This document shows positions 9,260 through 18,157 of a stretch of 64,000 nt of DNA, piece by piece. The stretch is taken from assembly GCF_000260135.1 (NCBI RefSeq), contig NZ_JH651384.1:1739693-1803692 (forward strand), in the 5' to 3' direction. Under the pieces are notes generated by a model. The model saw only the letters and a program-made list of their open reading frames with translations. It did no database searches and was not told the DNA's origin. This DNA is from Thiothrix nivea DSM 5205. GTDB taxonomy: Bacteria; Pseudomonadota; Gammaproteobacteria; Thiotrichales; Thiotrichaceae. Positions within the stretch are counted from its first letter, which is position 1, and each line of letters begins with the position of its first letter. Both the position numbers and the translations under genes were made by a program.

Positions 9260-10349
9260 TATCTTGCCAAAACTTTATAAAACACAATGCTCTTTTCTTA
9301 TGTGCATTTTCAACATCAACCCTTTCATTCCAATCTGCGGCATGGTAATTATAGTTTCCCCCTTGCAAATCAGAACCCTTAGGATGAACATTAACTTCAA
9401 AATATTTTTCTCCCGGGGACCATCCATTTTTAGCCCAACTATCTAAAAAATCAGGAGCGCCGTCAAATTTATATATAGAACAATCCGGCACTAGGGCTTT
9501 CCATACATCAGTTTCAACAACAGATTTTGCATTCTCTTTTTTTACAGTTAAAAAATATGAATATGCCTGCAGCTTTTCATCACTCCTAGATGTCAAAGGT
9601 GTAGCATCAAGAAATTTATTTTTTTTAGGATTCCAGTACAACTCTCCTGCAAACCCTTCTTTATATGTTTCAGTTGATTCTCTCCCAATCGTCATGCCAA
9701 CTCCTGACTTTTCCGCTAAATCGCCAGTAATTGTTGCATCTATAAAGTAGTCACCTTTTATATTAACCCCACCTGACAGACGCCCATTGTCATCTATGGA
9801 TTCAATATTAATAGAATCTATTTTCCCATTACTCATTACAACATCAGAAACAACATAACCTTTATAAAAATAAATGCCTGTATTCTTTAACATATCAGCT
9901 ATAATATTACTCGCGATACTTGGTTCATGGCGAATACCATTCCAAGATTCCAAGTTTTTCCCATCATAATAACTTTTAACAGCCTTTCTAAACTCATCAA
10001 ATAACCCCGACGTTAATTCATAACCATTTTTATGGGGTATAACACCATCATAAGTTAACCCAACATGACTACACTTTTCGTAATCTGGTACGTCTGCATT
10101 ATCAGGTTTACATACAGGCAACCCACTATCAGAAAAGTTTAACCCGCTAGTAATCATCCCCCCCATTGCTTCAGTTTTTTTCACCCTAGTTATCAGACAA
10201 ACCTCTTTTCCTTCTCTCGAAGCGGACACAGCCGCTCCTACACCTGATGCAGTACCCCCCACTACGACCACATCACATGGGTTAGCACTAGCATAGCTAC
10301 TACTTAAAAGAACACTAAAAACCAAGATTATCTTGTTAATTAGCCTCAT
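9252..10349 (-). pseudogene. 5' part of SLH-anchored FAD-dependent oxidoreductase, split by an IS
   Basis: This is the N-terminal half. It has a signal peptide, MRLINKIILVFSVLLSSSYASA, then CDVVVVGGTASGVGAAVSA, the FAD-binding Rossmann glycine motif, and IASNIIADMLKNTGIYFYKG and YFIDATITGDLAEKSG, which are typical of the FAD_oxidored (PF12831) family of exported or periplasmic flavoenzymes. Substrate unknown. The frame enters the IS1595-family element after the duplicated TTCACCTT and stops at 9165 within IS sequence. The other half is at 6936-8194; the frames agree once the IS and one target copy are removed. Divergent from the XRE gene, 234 bases away. Confidence 0.87.
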
Positions 10350-10538
10350 AGATCACCACCGTTAAATTTTTCATGTAACTCATAAACATGAATGTGCCCA
10401 TAAAGAAATAAAATAAGAACAAGAATCATTTCATATTGAGGAAGGGCTACGCAGAACCGTAAAATCTCCATAAATCTAACAAGCACTCCTATACTTTCAT
10501 CATACAATAATAAATTAATTTTATAGATATAACAGCGT

Positions 10539-10586
10539 CATTCTTCCTATAATTGTGCAACCTGATGCACAATTATAGGAAGAATG
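10539..10586. promoter_or_regulatory. Perfect 21-bp inverted repeat overlapping the XRE start codon
   Basis: Arms at 10539-10559 and 10566-10586 are exact reverse complements, separated by ACCTGA. Each arm contains TATAAT, a consensus -10 box, in its own orientation, and the right arm also covers the AGGAAG ribosome-binding site and the ATG at 10584. It could be a dimer or tetramer operator for autoregulation by the XRE protein, or an RNA hairpin that hides the start site. The divergent oxidoreductase gene starts at 10349, so both directions could be controlled. Confidence 0.7.
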
Positions 10587-11249
10587 ATTACAGTGGATAC
10601 TAGATTTAGCCTATTTCTTCGCCAGAAAATACTTGGCAGAGGAACCTCGATCAGCCAGTTTGCCAAAGAAGCTGAAATATCACGGCGGACGTTACACAAC
10701 TTGCTGGATGGCAGCGTAGCTGAGGCAAAGTTCAAAACACTGCTCAAACTCGCTATCGCTCTCGGCATACACCCTCAAGAGCTACTCAGTCTTTACGTCA
10801 AATCGATAGACTTTACCTACGACGATGCCAGCAGCATTTCAGAGCGTGCTGATACCCTCATCAATGGTGATGACATCGGTTTTATCGAAGATATGACCAT
10901 ACCGGATGGCAGCACTGTTTCAGCTTGCGCTACTTTTGAGAAAATCTGGAACATCCAAAACACAGGCTCCGTCCACTGGCAAGGCCGCAGTCTCATCTGT
11001 GTCAACGAGCTTCTCGAAGTACGTGGAATGGACGGCAGGCGTGTCATTCATGGCCTTCGGGCAGCGAAGCAGCGCTATCCGGTTCCTGACTTAACCCCTG
11101 GTGAACGGGTTGAACTTGCTATCAGATTCACTGCACCTTGCTACCCATGCACGGTTATTTCCTGCTGGAAAATGGTCGACGCCAACGGCGAGCTGTGTTT
11201 CCCCAAAAATGAGCCGCTTTCCTGTCTGGTGCGGGTAATCGCGCTCTGA
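10584..11249 (+). CDS. XRE-type HTH regulator fused to an NBR1-like Ig domain
   Basis: The 221-residue protein has an N-terminal helix-turn-helix (about 12-70; ISQFAKEAEISRRTLHNLLD) and a C-terminal domain (about 95-220) with FEKIWNIQNTGSVHWQGR, PDLTPGERVELAIRFTAP and SCWKMVDANGELCFP. The latter is the NBR1-type Ig-like fold first described in the eukaryotic autophagy receptor NBR1 and also found in bacteria. The ATG at 10584 is only 3 bases from AGGAAG, so a GTG at 10593, with 10 bases of spacing, is an alternative start. The upstream palindrome suggests autoregulation. Its targets are unknown; the divergent oxidoreductase is one candidate. Confidence 0.85.
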   Translation: MITVDTRFSLFLRQKILGRGTSISQFAKEAEISRRTLHNLLDGSVAEAKFKTLLKLAIALGIHPQELLSLYVKSIDFTYDDASSISERADTLINGDDIGFIEDMTIPDGSTVSACATFEKIWNIQNTGSVHWQGRSLICVNELLEVRGMDGRRVIHGLRAAKQRYPVPDLTPGERVELAIRFTAPCYPCTVISCWKMVDANGELCFPKNEPLSCLVRVIAL

Positions 11250-11307
11250 CGGGTAAAACCGCTTTCCGCTATACTGCAAGGCAGGCGTGGTTAACGGACA
11301 GGAGCAG

Positions 11308-12894
11308 ATGAAAAAACTACCTATTGGCCTGAGCAGCCTGAGCACCATCATTCAGGGTGGCTACACCTATGTGGACAAAACCGCCCTCGTCCACCAACTA
11401 GCCACTGCCGGGCAATACTACTTCCTTTCCCGCCCGCGCCGTTTCGGCAAGTCCCTGCTGGTGGATACCCTCAAGGAACTGTTCGAAGGCAATGAACCCC
11501 TCTTCCAGGGGCTGGCAATTCACCCGCAATGGGATTGGTCGGCCAGGCACCCGGTAATCTCCATCAGTTTTGCAGAAGGCTTGCTACAAAGCCGCGAACA
11601 ACTGGACAACAGCATCCGTAACCAGTTACAGCTTAATGCTGAAAAGCTACAGTTAAGCTGTGCCAATGACCGTGATATTGCCGCTTGCCTGGGCGAAATG
11701 CTCCGTACTGCGTATACGCGCCATAACCAGCGCGTGGTCGTACTGATCGACGAATACGACAAGCCCATTCTTGATAACCTCACCGATGCGGCCATTGCAG
11801 GGGAAATGCGTGATGGCCTGCGCAACCTGTATTCCGTCCTCAAAGGACATGATGCCCATCTTCGCTTTGTCTTCCTAACCGGCGTCAGCAAGTTCTCCAA
11901 AGCCTCCATTTTCAGCGGCCTGAACAACCTCAAGGACATCACCCTCGACCCGCGCTACGCCACCCTGTGCGGTTACACCCAAGCAGAACTGGAACACTGT
12001 TTCGCCGAACGCCTGCACGACGTTGATCTGCCCAAACTCAAACAGTGGTACAACGGCTACCAATGGCTGGGCGAAGGCGTTTATAACCCGTTCGACATCC
12101 TGCTGTTCCTCGACACCGGCAAATCCTACCGCTCGTACTGGTTTGAAACCGGCACGCCCACCTTCCTGCTGAAACTGCTCAAGGATGGCCAATACTACCT
12201 GCCGGAACTGGAACAGTTCGCAGTACAGGAAACCCGCCTTGGCAGTTTCGACATGGATGACATGCCAGCCGAAGTGCTGCTGTTCCAAACCGGCTACCTG
12301 ACCATCCACGAAACCCTGCAAATGGGCAACCAGTTGGGCTTTATACTCGGCTACCCCAACCTGGAGGTCAAACTCAGCCTCAATACCCACCTGCTCAGCT
12401 ACCTGACCCCACCTGTCAGCCGCGCCGCCCAAATCAGCCTGCAACTCTACCGCCTGCTGGCAAAAACGGATATGGAAGGGCTGCGCGATACGTTCAAGCG
12501 CTTTTTCGCAGGCATCCCGCACGACTGGTACAGGAACAACCACCTCGACCAGTACGAAGGCTATTACGCCAGCCTGTTCTACGCCCACATGGTCGCCTGC
12601 GGGGCAAATACCATCCCGGAAGATGTCACCTCCGTCGGGCAGATTGACTTGACGGTAATGGTGGAAGGCAGCGTGTTTGTGTTTGAATTCAAGGTAGTCA
12701 ACACTGACCGGGCGGATGGCAGTGCTTTGGCGCAAATCAAGGCCAAGGGCTATGCGGACAAATACCGGGAGGAGCAGGCGTTATGGCTGGTGGGGGTCGA
12801 GTTCAGCAAGCAAACCCGCAACATCGTCGGGTTTGAATGGGAAAGGGGTGATCTCGCTGTAACGGATGCAAGTCCACCAGACCGGGTTCATTGA
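11308..12894 (+). CDS. DUF1703-type AAA ATPase with PD-(D/E)XK nuclease domain
   Basis: The start is set at the ATG at 11308 (MKKLPIGLSSLSTII), 3 bases after GGAG; a GTG at 11287 would add seven unlikely residues. 528 residues. The N-terminal half is the AAA-ATPase_like family (PF09820): YVDKTALVHQLA, the Walker A-like RPRRFGKSLLVDTL, and the Walker B VVVLIDEYDKPILD. The C-terminal part (about 440-525) is the associated PD-(D/E)XK nuclease-like domain (PF08011), with GQIDLTVMVEGSVFVFEFKV and QIKAKGYADKY. The family is widespread in Bacteroidetes and filamentous bacteria, often in many copies, and its function is not established; a role in mobile-element or phage conflict has been suggested. 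It stands alone here. Confidence 0.88.
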   Translation: MKKLPIGLSSLSTIIQGGYTYVDKTALVHQLATAGQYYFLSRPRRFGKSLLVDTLKELFEGNEPLFQGLAIHPQWDWSARHPVISISFAEGLLQSREQLDNSIRNQLQLNAEKLQLSCANDRDIAACLGEMLRTAYTRHNQRVVVLIDEYDKPILDNLTDAAIAGEMRDGLRNLYSVLKGHDAHLRFVFLTGVSKFSKASIFSGLNNLKDITLDPRYATLCGYTQAELEHCFAERLHDVDLPKLKQWYNGYQWLGEGVYNPFDILLFLDTGKSYRSYWFETGTPTFLLKLLKDGQYYLPELEQFAVQETRLGSFDMDDMPAEVLLFQTGYLTIHETLQMGNQLGFILGYPNLEVKLSLNTHLLSYLTPPVSRAAQISLQLYRLLAKTDMEGLRDTFKRFFAGIPHDWYRNNHLDQYEGYYASLFYAHMVACGANTIPEDVTSVGQIDLTVMVEGSVFVFEFKVVNTDRADGSALAQIKAKGYADKYREEQALWLVGVEFSKQTRNIVGFEWERGDLAVTDASPPDRVH

Positions 12895-12935
12895 ATACGT
12901 ATTGCAATACGACCCGCTACGGGATGTAACTCCGT

Positions 12936-13397
12936 TCACGCCCCTTCCTCCCCGCGCTTCTGATGCAACAACGCCGCCTCCGGCCCCTTCCCCAACATCC
13001 TGCCCAACGCCGCCCGTGTGGTCGCCGCCACCGATTCCCGGCTCAAACTGCGTGGCGCAAACAACACCCCCTCCGCAAACTCCCGGTTGATGAACAGCAC
13101 ATCCTCCGCCTGTGGGGTAAAAGCACTGTTACGGCTAACCCGCGCCACCCGCCCCAGATTCACCCCACGCCCATCATCCAGCACCAGCAGGTGTGGGCAC
13201 AGCTGCCGGTAAGGGTCTGGCCGGGGAAAATCGACAATCGCCAGCAACACCAGCGGTTGGCCGGGAAAATGCACGCCCGCATTGATTTCAGTCGAATTGA
13301 TTTCCACCACATACACCGGTTGCCCAATCATTCTGCGCAACTTTTCTACTTGCTGATAGTATTCCGGGGTTGGCCACAGGTCATCCGCATGGGTCAT
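12936..13397 (-). CDS. Conserved-looking hypothetical protein, 153 aa
   Basis: I do not recognise a family. The protein reads MTHADDLWPTPEYYQQVEKL..., has no signal peptide or membrane segment, and contains an EINAGVHFPGQPLVLLAIVDF strand-rich stretch and a Lys/Arg-containing C-terminus. Codon use matches the neighbouring housekeeping genes, which supports real coding. It converges on the ATPase gene and is divergent from amgK with 95 bases between the starts. No functional call is possible. Confidence 0.6.
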   Translation of the reverse strand: MTHADDLWPTPEYYQQVEKLRRMIGQPVYVVEINSTEINAGVHFPGQPLVLLAIVDFPRPDPYRQLCPHLLVLDDGRGVNLGRVARVSRNSAFTPQAEDVLFINREFAEGVLFAPRSLSRESVAATTRAALGRMLGKGPEAALLHQKRGEEGA

Positions 13398-13492
13398 GAA
13401 AGTTCGCCACTTTATTGTTCAATTCACAGAAAGCTTGTCGTGCTAGGATACGCTTTTACGCCCAGTCACACGAGGCAGGAAAGGCAGCAGTT

Positions 13493-14500
13493 ATGACACA
13501 GGATGTACGTCTTGAGCAATTAACCCAGTGGGTCAACAGCCTTCCGGGCTGGGAACACGCCCTATTGGAACCTGCTTCCGCCGATGCCAGTTTCCGCCGT
13601 TACTTCCGCGCCCGTGGGGCAGAAGGCACCGTCATCTGCATGGACGCACCGCCGGACAAGGAAGACATCCGCCCCTTTATCGATGTCACCCACCGCCTGC
13701 AACTGACTGGCGTGCATGTCCCGCAACTGCTGGCGCAAAACCTGCTGGACGGATTCCTGCTGTTGGAAGACCTGGGCAACACCAGCTACCTTAGCCAACT
13801 GAACCCAGAAACCTTCAAGGACTTGTATGCTGACGCCCTGCAAGCCCTATTGCATTTGCAGGAAGCTGATTGCGACCACTTGCCCGCCTACAGTGAACGC
13901 CTTCTGCGCACGGAAATGGGGCTGATGCCGGAATGGTTCCTGAAAACCCATTTGGGCTTCAGTGACGCCGACATTCCACACAAGCTGATTCAGCAGACCT
14001 TTGAAGACCTGATCGAATCTGCCATCGGCCAACCGGTCAGCTTTGTCCACCGCGATTTCCACAGCCGCAACCTGATGATCACGCAAGAGCATAGCCCCGG
14101 CATCATCGACTATCAGGATGCGGTCATTGGCCCTACCACTTACGACCTGGTTTCCCTACTGCGCGACTGCTACATCGTCTGGCCACAAAGCAAGGTGGAA
14201 TGGTGGGTGGACTGCTACCGCAAGGAAGCCATTTCTGCCGGCATCCTGCCCCCGGTTGACCAGCAAACCTATCTGCAATGGTTTGACCTGATGGGCCTGC
14301 AACGCCACCTCAAGGTACTGGGCATTTTTGCCCGCCTCAACCACCGTGACGGCAAGCCCGGATACCTGAATGATTTGCCACTGGTACTCAGTTACGTGCT
14401 GGAAATCGGCTCCCGCCACCCCGAAACCAGCGAACTGGTGGAATGGATGCGTAGCGTCGGCATCCCTGACCGTATCGGCACAGTGTATATTCCCGACTGA
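13493..14500 (+). CDS. amgK: N-acetylmuramate/N-acetylglucosamine 1-kinase
   Basis: The 335-residue protein has the aminoglycoside-phosphotransferase fold. The catalytic loop FVHRDFHSRNLMI (about 185-197) and the metal-binding GIIDYQDAV (about 204) are intact, as is the N-terminal ADASFRRYFRA motif typical of AmgK. The enzyme phosphorylates MurNAc at the anomeric carbon in the cytoplasmic cell-wall recycling route that bypasses de novo UDP-MurNAc synthesis (known from Pseudomonas). The ATG at 13493 follows AGGCAGGAAAGGCAGC; the frame is open to 13415, but that upstream part is not family-like. It is followed by murU after 5 bases, forming the usual amgK-murU operon. An ampG-like permease gene at 27.7 kb would supply its pathway. 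Confidence 0.88.
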   Translation: MTQDVRLEQLTQWVNSLPGWEHALLEPASADASFRRYFRARGAEGTVICMDAPPDKEDIRPFIDVTHRLQLTGVHVPQLLAQNLLDGFLLLEDLGNTSYLSQLNPETFKDLYADALQALLHLQEADCDHLPAYSERLLRTEMGLMPEWFLKTHLGFSDADIPHKLIQQTFEDLIESAIGQPVSFVHRDFHSRNLMITQEHSPGIIDYQDAVIGPTTYDLVSLLRDCYIVWPQSKVEWWVDCYRKEAISAGILPPVDQQTYLQWFDLMGLQRHLKVLGIFARLNHRDGKPGYLNDLPLVLSYVLEIGSRHPETSELVEWMRSVGIPDRIGTVYIPD

Positions 14501-14505
14501 TTCCC

Positions 14506-15186
14506 ATGAAAGCCATGATTCTTGCCGCCGGGCACGGAACCCGGATGCGCCCGCTCACCGACCACACCCCCAAACCGTTGCTTCTCGCTGGCGGCAAGCC
14601 CCTGATAGTCTGGCATATCGAAAAACTGGCGCGTGCCGGTTTCCGCGACATTGTGATCAACCTGGCCTGGCTGGGCTGGAAAATCCCACAAGCCCTGGGC
14701 GATGGCTCCCGCTGGGATGTCAGATTGCATTATTCCGACGAACAACAGGAAGGCGCGCTGGAAACCGCTGGCGGCATTATCAAGGCACTGCCGCTGCTGG
14801 GGAGTGAACCTTTTCTGGTGGTGAATGGCGATGTCTGGTGTGATTACCCTTGCCTGCCGCTTACGCTGGCGAATAATGACCTCGCCCATCTGGTACTGGT
14901 CAATAACCCTACGCACCATCCACAGGGGGACTTCGCCCTGCCGGGGCAACGGGTACTGGATGCAGGGGAACCCCGTTACACGTTCAGCGGCATCGGTTAC
15001 TACCGCCCACAACTGTTTGCAGGCTTGCCTTACGGCAAACGCCCGCTGGCTCCGCTGCTGCGGGAAATCATGGCACAGGAAAAAGTTGGTGGGGAACTGT
15101 TCAGCGGTGACTGGCGTGATATCGGTACACCGGAACGGCTGACAGAACTGGATCAGGATTTGCGTGCGCTCATGAGGCAGACGTAA
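14506..15186 (+). CDS. murU: MurNAc-1-phosphate uridylyltransferase
   Basis: A 226-residue nucleotidyltransferase with the signature ILAAGHGTRMRPLTDHTPKP at the N-terminus, the substrate-site LETAGGI, and VVNGDVW with the metal-binding Asp. These match MurU, which converts MurNAc-1-P and UTP to UDP-MurNAc, the step after AmgK. It starts 5 bases after amgK. The 3' end overlaps the convergent idi gene by 17 bases. Confidence 0.88.
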   Translation: MKAMILAAGHGTRMRPLTDHTPKPLLLAGGKPLIVWHIEKLARAGFRDIVINLAWLGWKIPQALGDGSRWDVRLHYSDEQQEGALETAGGIIKALPLLGSEPFLVVNGDVWCDYPCLPLTLANNDLAHLVLVNNPTHHPQGDFALPGQRVLDAGEPRYTFSGIGYYRPQLFAGLPYGKRPLAPLLREIMAQEKVGGELFSGDWRDIGTPERLTELDQDLRALMRQT

Positions 15187-15721
15187 TCGGCACACCCAGA
15201 AAACGGCTCACGGCCTCCCCCAGCAACGCGGATTCCAGTTTGCACCACGGCGAGTAATGCCCAACGCTATCAGCCTTCAGCAACTGCATAAAATCACCCC
15301 ACCCACTCCAGCAGGTGGTGGCAACCTCCAGCGGGTCAGGGTACGGCTCATCAGCAGTACGCGCCAGCCACACAGGGCAAATTTCGTTTTCCACGACGCC
15401 TTGGTGTTCGCAGCAGTAATGAAAATCCGGCAAGGCTTCTTGCAGATCATGGACATGTATACCCAACTCAACCCACGCCCGCCGCTGAATGGCTTCAGTA
15501 ACGGACTCCCCTAGAGCCGGATGCCCGCAGCAGGAATTCGACCAGAACCCCGGCCAAGTCAGTTTGCTGAAGCTGCGCTGTTGCAGCAGCAACTTGCCTT
15601 GCGGATTAAAGATAAAGGCTGAAAAGCCCCGGTGCAACGGGGTGTGCAGGGTATGCACCAGATACTTGGGCATAGTGCCGAGAACGGCATTGCCCGCATC
15701 AACGAGAACGACTTCTTCCAC
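15170..15721 (-). CDS. idi: Isopentenyl-diphosphate delta-isomerase, type 1
   Basis: A 183-residue Nudix-fold enzyme that interconverts IPP and DMAPP. The catalytic Cys is in SNSCCGHP (about 61-68), the metal-binding region is HPALGESVTEAIQRRAWVEL, and the acid is in VENEICPVW (about 110-118); all are present and the length is normal. It is the second gene of a folE2-idi unit with a 6-base gap. The 3' end overlaps murU on the other strand. Confidence 0.9.
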   Translation of the reverse strand: MEEVVLVDAGNAVLGTMPKYLVHTLHTPLHRGFSAFIFNPQGKLLLQQRSFSKLTWPGFWSNSCCGHPALGESVTEAIQRRAWVELGIHVHDLQEALPDFHYCCEHQGVVENEICPVWLARTADEPYPDPLEVATTCWSGWGDFMQLLKADSVGHYSPWCKLESALLGEAVSRFLGVPITSAS

Positions 15722-15727
15722 AACAAA

Positions 15728-16711
15728 TCAGGTCGGGTGCACGTATTCCCGTGGGTCGTCACGATAACCACCTTCCACGCCCTTGACGACGATGGCGACA
15801 GCATCGTGGGCGTGCAGGCTTTCCATATGGTTCACCCGCAGCCAGAAATCACGCACGGAAATATCATCGTTAAGGGCATTTTTCAAACGCCGGGCGGCAT
15901 CTTCACAGAACATCAGGTTGGCAGCGTTCAGACGGGCAAATTCCTGCTCATCCTCACGCTTGACGGTGGCTTGTACTGGCGTTTGCAGCGCGCCTTCCAC
16001 CCGGTCAATCAGGCTGGTGATGGGCAGGTTGCGCACTTTTTCCGCCAGCTTGATCCGCACCTGGGCGATACTGCGCTGGCTATGCGGGGTAGCGCGGATG
16101 CCATGGGTAGTCCCTAGCCATTCGTATACACTATCGGCGTCTACCACCCCTGCATCCTGACCAAAGGTTTTGCGGAAACCTTCCTGGATTAACTGGCGCG
16201 CCAAGGCAGCCGAACAAGGGCAGGTTGAGGAATAAGGCACTTCCAGGCTCAGTTCCGTGTCGATCTGGCCATTGCGCAGGGTAGCGGCCACCTTGACGGG
16301 GTAATTTTTCCAGCCGCTGTTGTCGCTTAGCAGGGAATTACGGCGCTCGAAATAATCAAAGCGGCATTCCAGGTAAGCGGCATCACTCAGCCCCCCATGG
16401 GTATCGACGAACTGGGTAATGGTTTCACGCAGCACTTCGGGGGTCAGGTCATGCATCCCGAGGATGTTATCCAGCGCCACATACAGGCGCGACATGTGGA
16501 TACCCTTGCTGTTGGGGTCGATCAGGTTGACATACGCCTGCACCCGCGCCAGCGTCTGCACCCGATCACCACTGGGGCCACGCAGGAATACCGGCAGTTC
16601 GATCTGGCTCATGCCGACCCAGTTGAGTGTACCTTTGGGGCCTGCATGAGGTTGTTTGGCAACGTCAGGCATCACAGCACATGGCAGTTCCTGGCAGGCA
16701 ATTGTAGACAT
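15728..16711 (-). CDS. folE2: GTP cyclohydrolase I, FolE2 type
   Basis: A 327-residue protein of the FolE2 (type IB) family, which makes dihydroneopterin triphosphate from GTP for folate and queuosine synthesis and can use metals other than zinc. The conserved GIHMSRLYV and the catalytic VPYSSTCPCSAAL (Cys about 164 and 166) are present. FolE2 is often induced under zinc limitation, but I do not see a clear Zur box in the 122-base leader. It is followed by idi. Confidence 0.92.
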   Translation of the reverse strand: MSTIACQELPCAVMPDVAKQPHAGPKGTLNWVGMSQIELPVFLRGPSGDRVQTLARVQAYVNLIDPNSKGIHMSRLYVALDNILGMHDLTPEVLRETITQFVDTHGGLSDAAYLECRFDYFERRNSLLSDNSGWKNYPVKVAATLRNGQIDTELSLEVPYSSTCPCSAALARQLIQEGFRKTFGQDAGVVDADSVYEWLGTTHGIRATPHSQRSIAQVRIKLAEKVRNLPITSLIDRVEGALQTPVQATVKREDEQEFARLNAANLMFCEDAARRLKNALNDDISVRDFWLRVNHMESLHAHDAVAIVVKGVEGGYRDDPREYVHPT

Positions 16712-16833
16712 AATGCGTATTCCTCTTCACTCAGGGCAGGCTTTAATGGCTCCACCGTAGCAGAACGGCTGGCAGTGGGGAAATTTACCTGCCATTCAGC
16801 AGCATTTCTGATACTGAACGAACAAACCGCCCA

Positions 16834-17325
16834 TTAAAGGGCTTTCCGTTGAATATGAAAATATCCCAACAGGGAATGATAAACCGGCCAAATGGCGATA
16901 CTGCTCGGCAGGGATGCCCAATACAACCATCCGCCCTGGCCGCCGCCCCCCGTCACGCCCTGTATCCACAGGTTGACCAGCATGTATAAGCCCATAATGG
17001 CAAACAACAGCGCCAACTGCTGGAGGAAGGCTTCCGGCGTCATGCGCAGGCTCAAGCGGACTGCCAGATAAGTGACCAATACATACCCCAGCGCGTGCTG
17101 CCCCAGCAGGGAACCGTACAGGGCATCCATGACCAGACCTACGCCAAACACCATGACGAGACCCAGACGGTCACGGATAATCAGCGCCCAATGTATCAAG
17201 GTCAAGGCAATCCATTCAGGACGCCAGAAAGACAAATGCTCACCCAACGGAATGACCGCAAGGATAGTGGCGATCAGCAGGGTCAGTAACACAGCACCGG
17301 GAAAACGCGGGTCTTTAACGGGCAT
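16834..17325 (-). CDS. mreD: Rod shape-determining protein MreD
   Basis: A 163-residue inner-membrane protein with about five hydrophobic segments, including VLLTLLIATILAVIPL and LGLVMVFGVGLVMDALYGSL, the latter matching the MreD core. The ATG at 17325 overlaps the end of mreC by 11 bases; the frame upstream of it is not MreD-like. It partners MreC and MreB in the elongasome. Confidence 0.85.
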   Translation of the reverse strand: MPVKDPRFPGAVLLTLLIATILAVIPLGEHLSFWRPEWIALTLIHWALIIRDRLGLVMVFGVGLVMDALYGSLLGQHALGYVLVTYLAVRLSLRMTPEAFLQQLALLFAIMGLYMLVNLWIQGVTGGGGQGGWLYWASLPSSIAIWPVYHSLLGYFHIQRKAL

Positions 17326-18157
17326 TGCTTCCCCCCTCATCTGCTGATGCAGGTAACGGGACAGCGGCTTCCTCTCCCGGATTTTTCCACACCAGCAGCA
17401 CTTCCCGCACGGCTTCGTAATCCACCAGCGGCATCGCCCGCACGGTGGCATCACCACCCTGTTGGAACTGGATGCCGCCCGGGTAAACTTTTGCCACCTT
17501 CAGTCCTGGCGGAAACAGCCCGCCCATACCGGAGGAAACGAAAACATCGCCTTCCGCCACCGTACTATTGGCAGGTAAATATTTGATTTCCAGCGGCATA
17601 CCCCGCCCAAGCCCATTCACCAGCCCACGTTCGCCATTGCGCTGGTTTTGCACCGGGATGGAATGCTCGCGGTCTGCCAGTTGCATGACTGTGGCACTGA
17701 AAGGGGTCACATTCACCACCTGCCCATAAATCTTGTCACCATCCAGCACCACCTGGCTTTCGTACACGCCATCGCGGGATCCTTTGTTCAGCGTCACCAT
17801 GCCACGCACCGGGTCTTTCGCCACTTTGAGGACTTCCGCCATGGAAAAGGAATAAGCGTCACGCGGGGCAGCACTGAGCATTTCACGCATACGCTGGTTT
17901 TCAGCCTGGATGGTAGCCATATCCTGCTGTTGGGCTGCGTAGACCTGCGCCTGCTGCTTGAGGACTGCATTTTCCTCGGCCAACTGGCTTTGCACGGAAA
18001 AGAAACCGCTAGAACGTTGGTAAAACCGCTGCGGGAAATCGACACTGGCCAGTATCGGGTATACCACCATGGTGGCCAGCGTGCGGACAGGCGCAAGCGC
18101 CGCCGGATTCCGGTTATCCACGGCCATCAAAATCAGCGCTCCGAGAACCAGCACCAT
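17315..18157 (-). CDS. mreC: Rod shape-determining protein MreC
   Basis: 280 residues from the ATG at 18157: an N-terminal membrane anchor, a coiled coil (about 55-95; QLAEENAVLKQQAQVYAAQQ), then the MreC beta-barrel domain with VTLNKGSRDGVYESQVVLDG and GLVNGLGRGMPLEI. With that ATG the membrane helix would begin at residue 1. The in-frame upstream sequence INDINYHATPGFSFRF resembles the usual short cytoplasmic MreC leader. An ATT at 18203-18205 lies 5 bases after a strong GGAGG (18211-18215 on the complement), so initiation at ATT is possible and would give 296 residues. Confidence 0.88.
   Translation of the reverse strand: MVLVLGALILMAVDNRNPAALAPVRTLATMVVYPILASVDFPQRFYQRSSGFFSVQSQLAEENAVLKQQAQVYAAQQQDMATIQAENQRMREMLSAAPRDAYSFSMAEVLKVAKDPVRGMVTLNKGSRDGVYESQVVLDGDKIYGQVVNVTPFSATVMQLADREHSIPVQNQRNGERGLVNGLGRGMPLEIKYLPANSTVAEGDVFVSSGMGGLFPPGLKVAKVYPGGIQFQQGGDATVRAMPLVDYEAVREVLLVWKNPGEEAAVPLPASADEGGSNAR

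Noticed and set aside
11875-12735. 286-residue minus-strand frame within the DUF1703 ATPase gene
   Set aside because: It is a shadow of the real gene; codon use and motifs support the plus strand only.
16712-16833. Zur box upstream of folE2
   Set aside because: FolE2 is often zinc-regulated, but no palindrome resembling the Zur consensus was visible in the leader.
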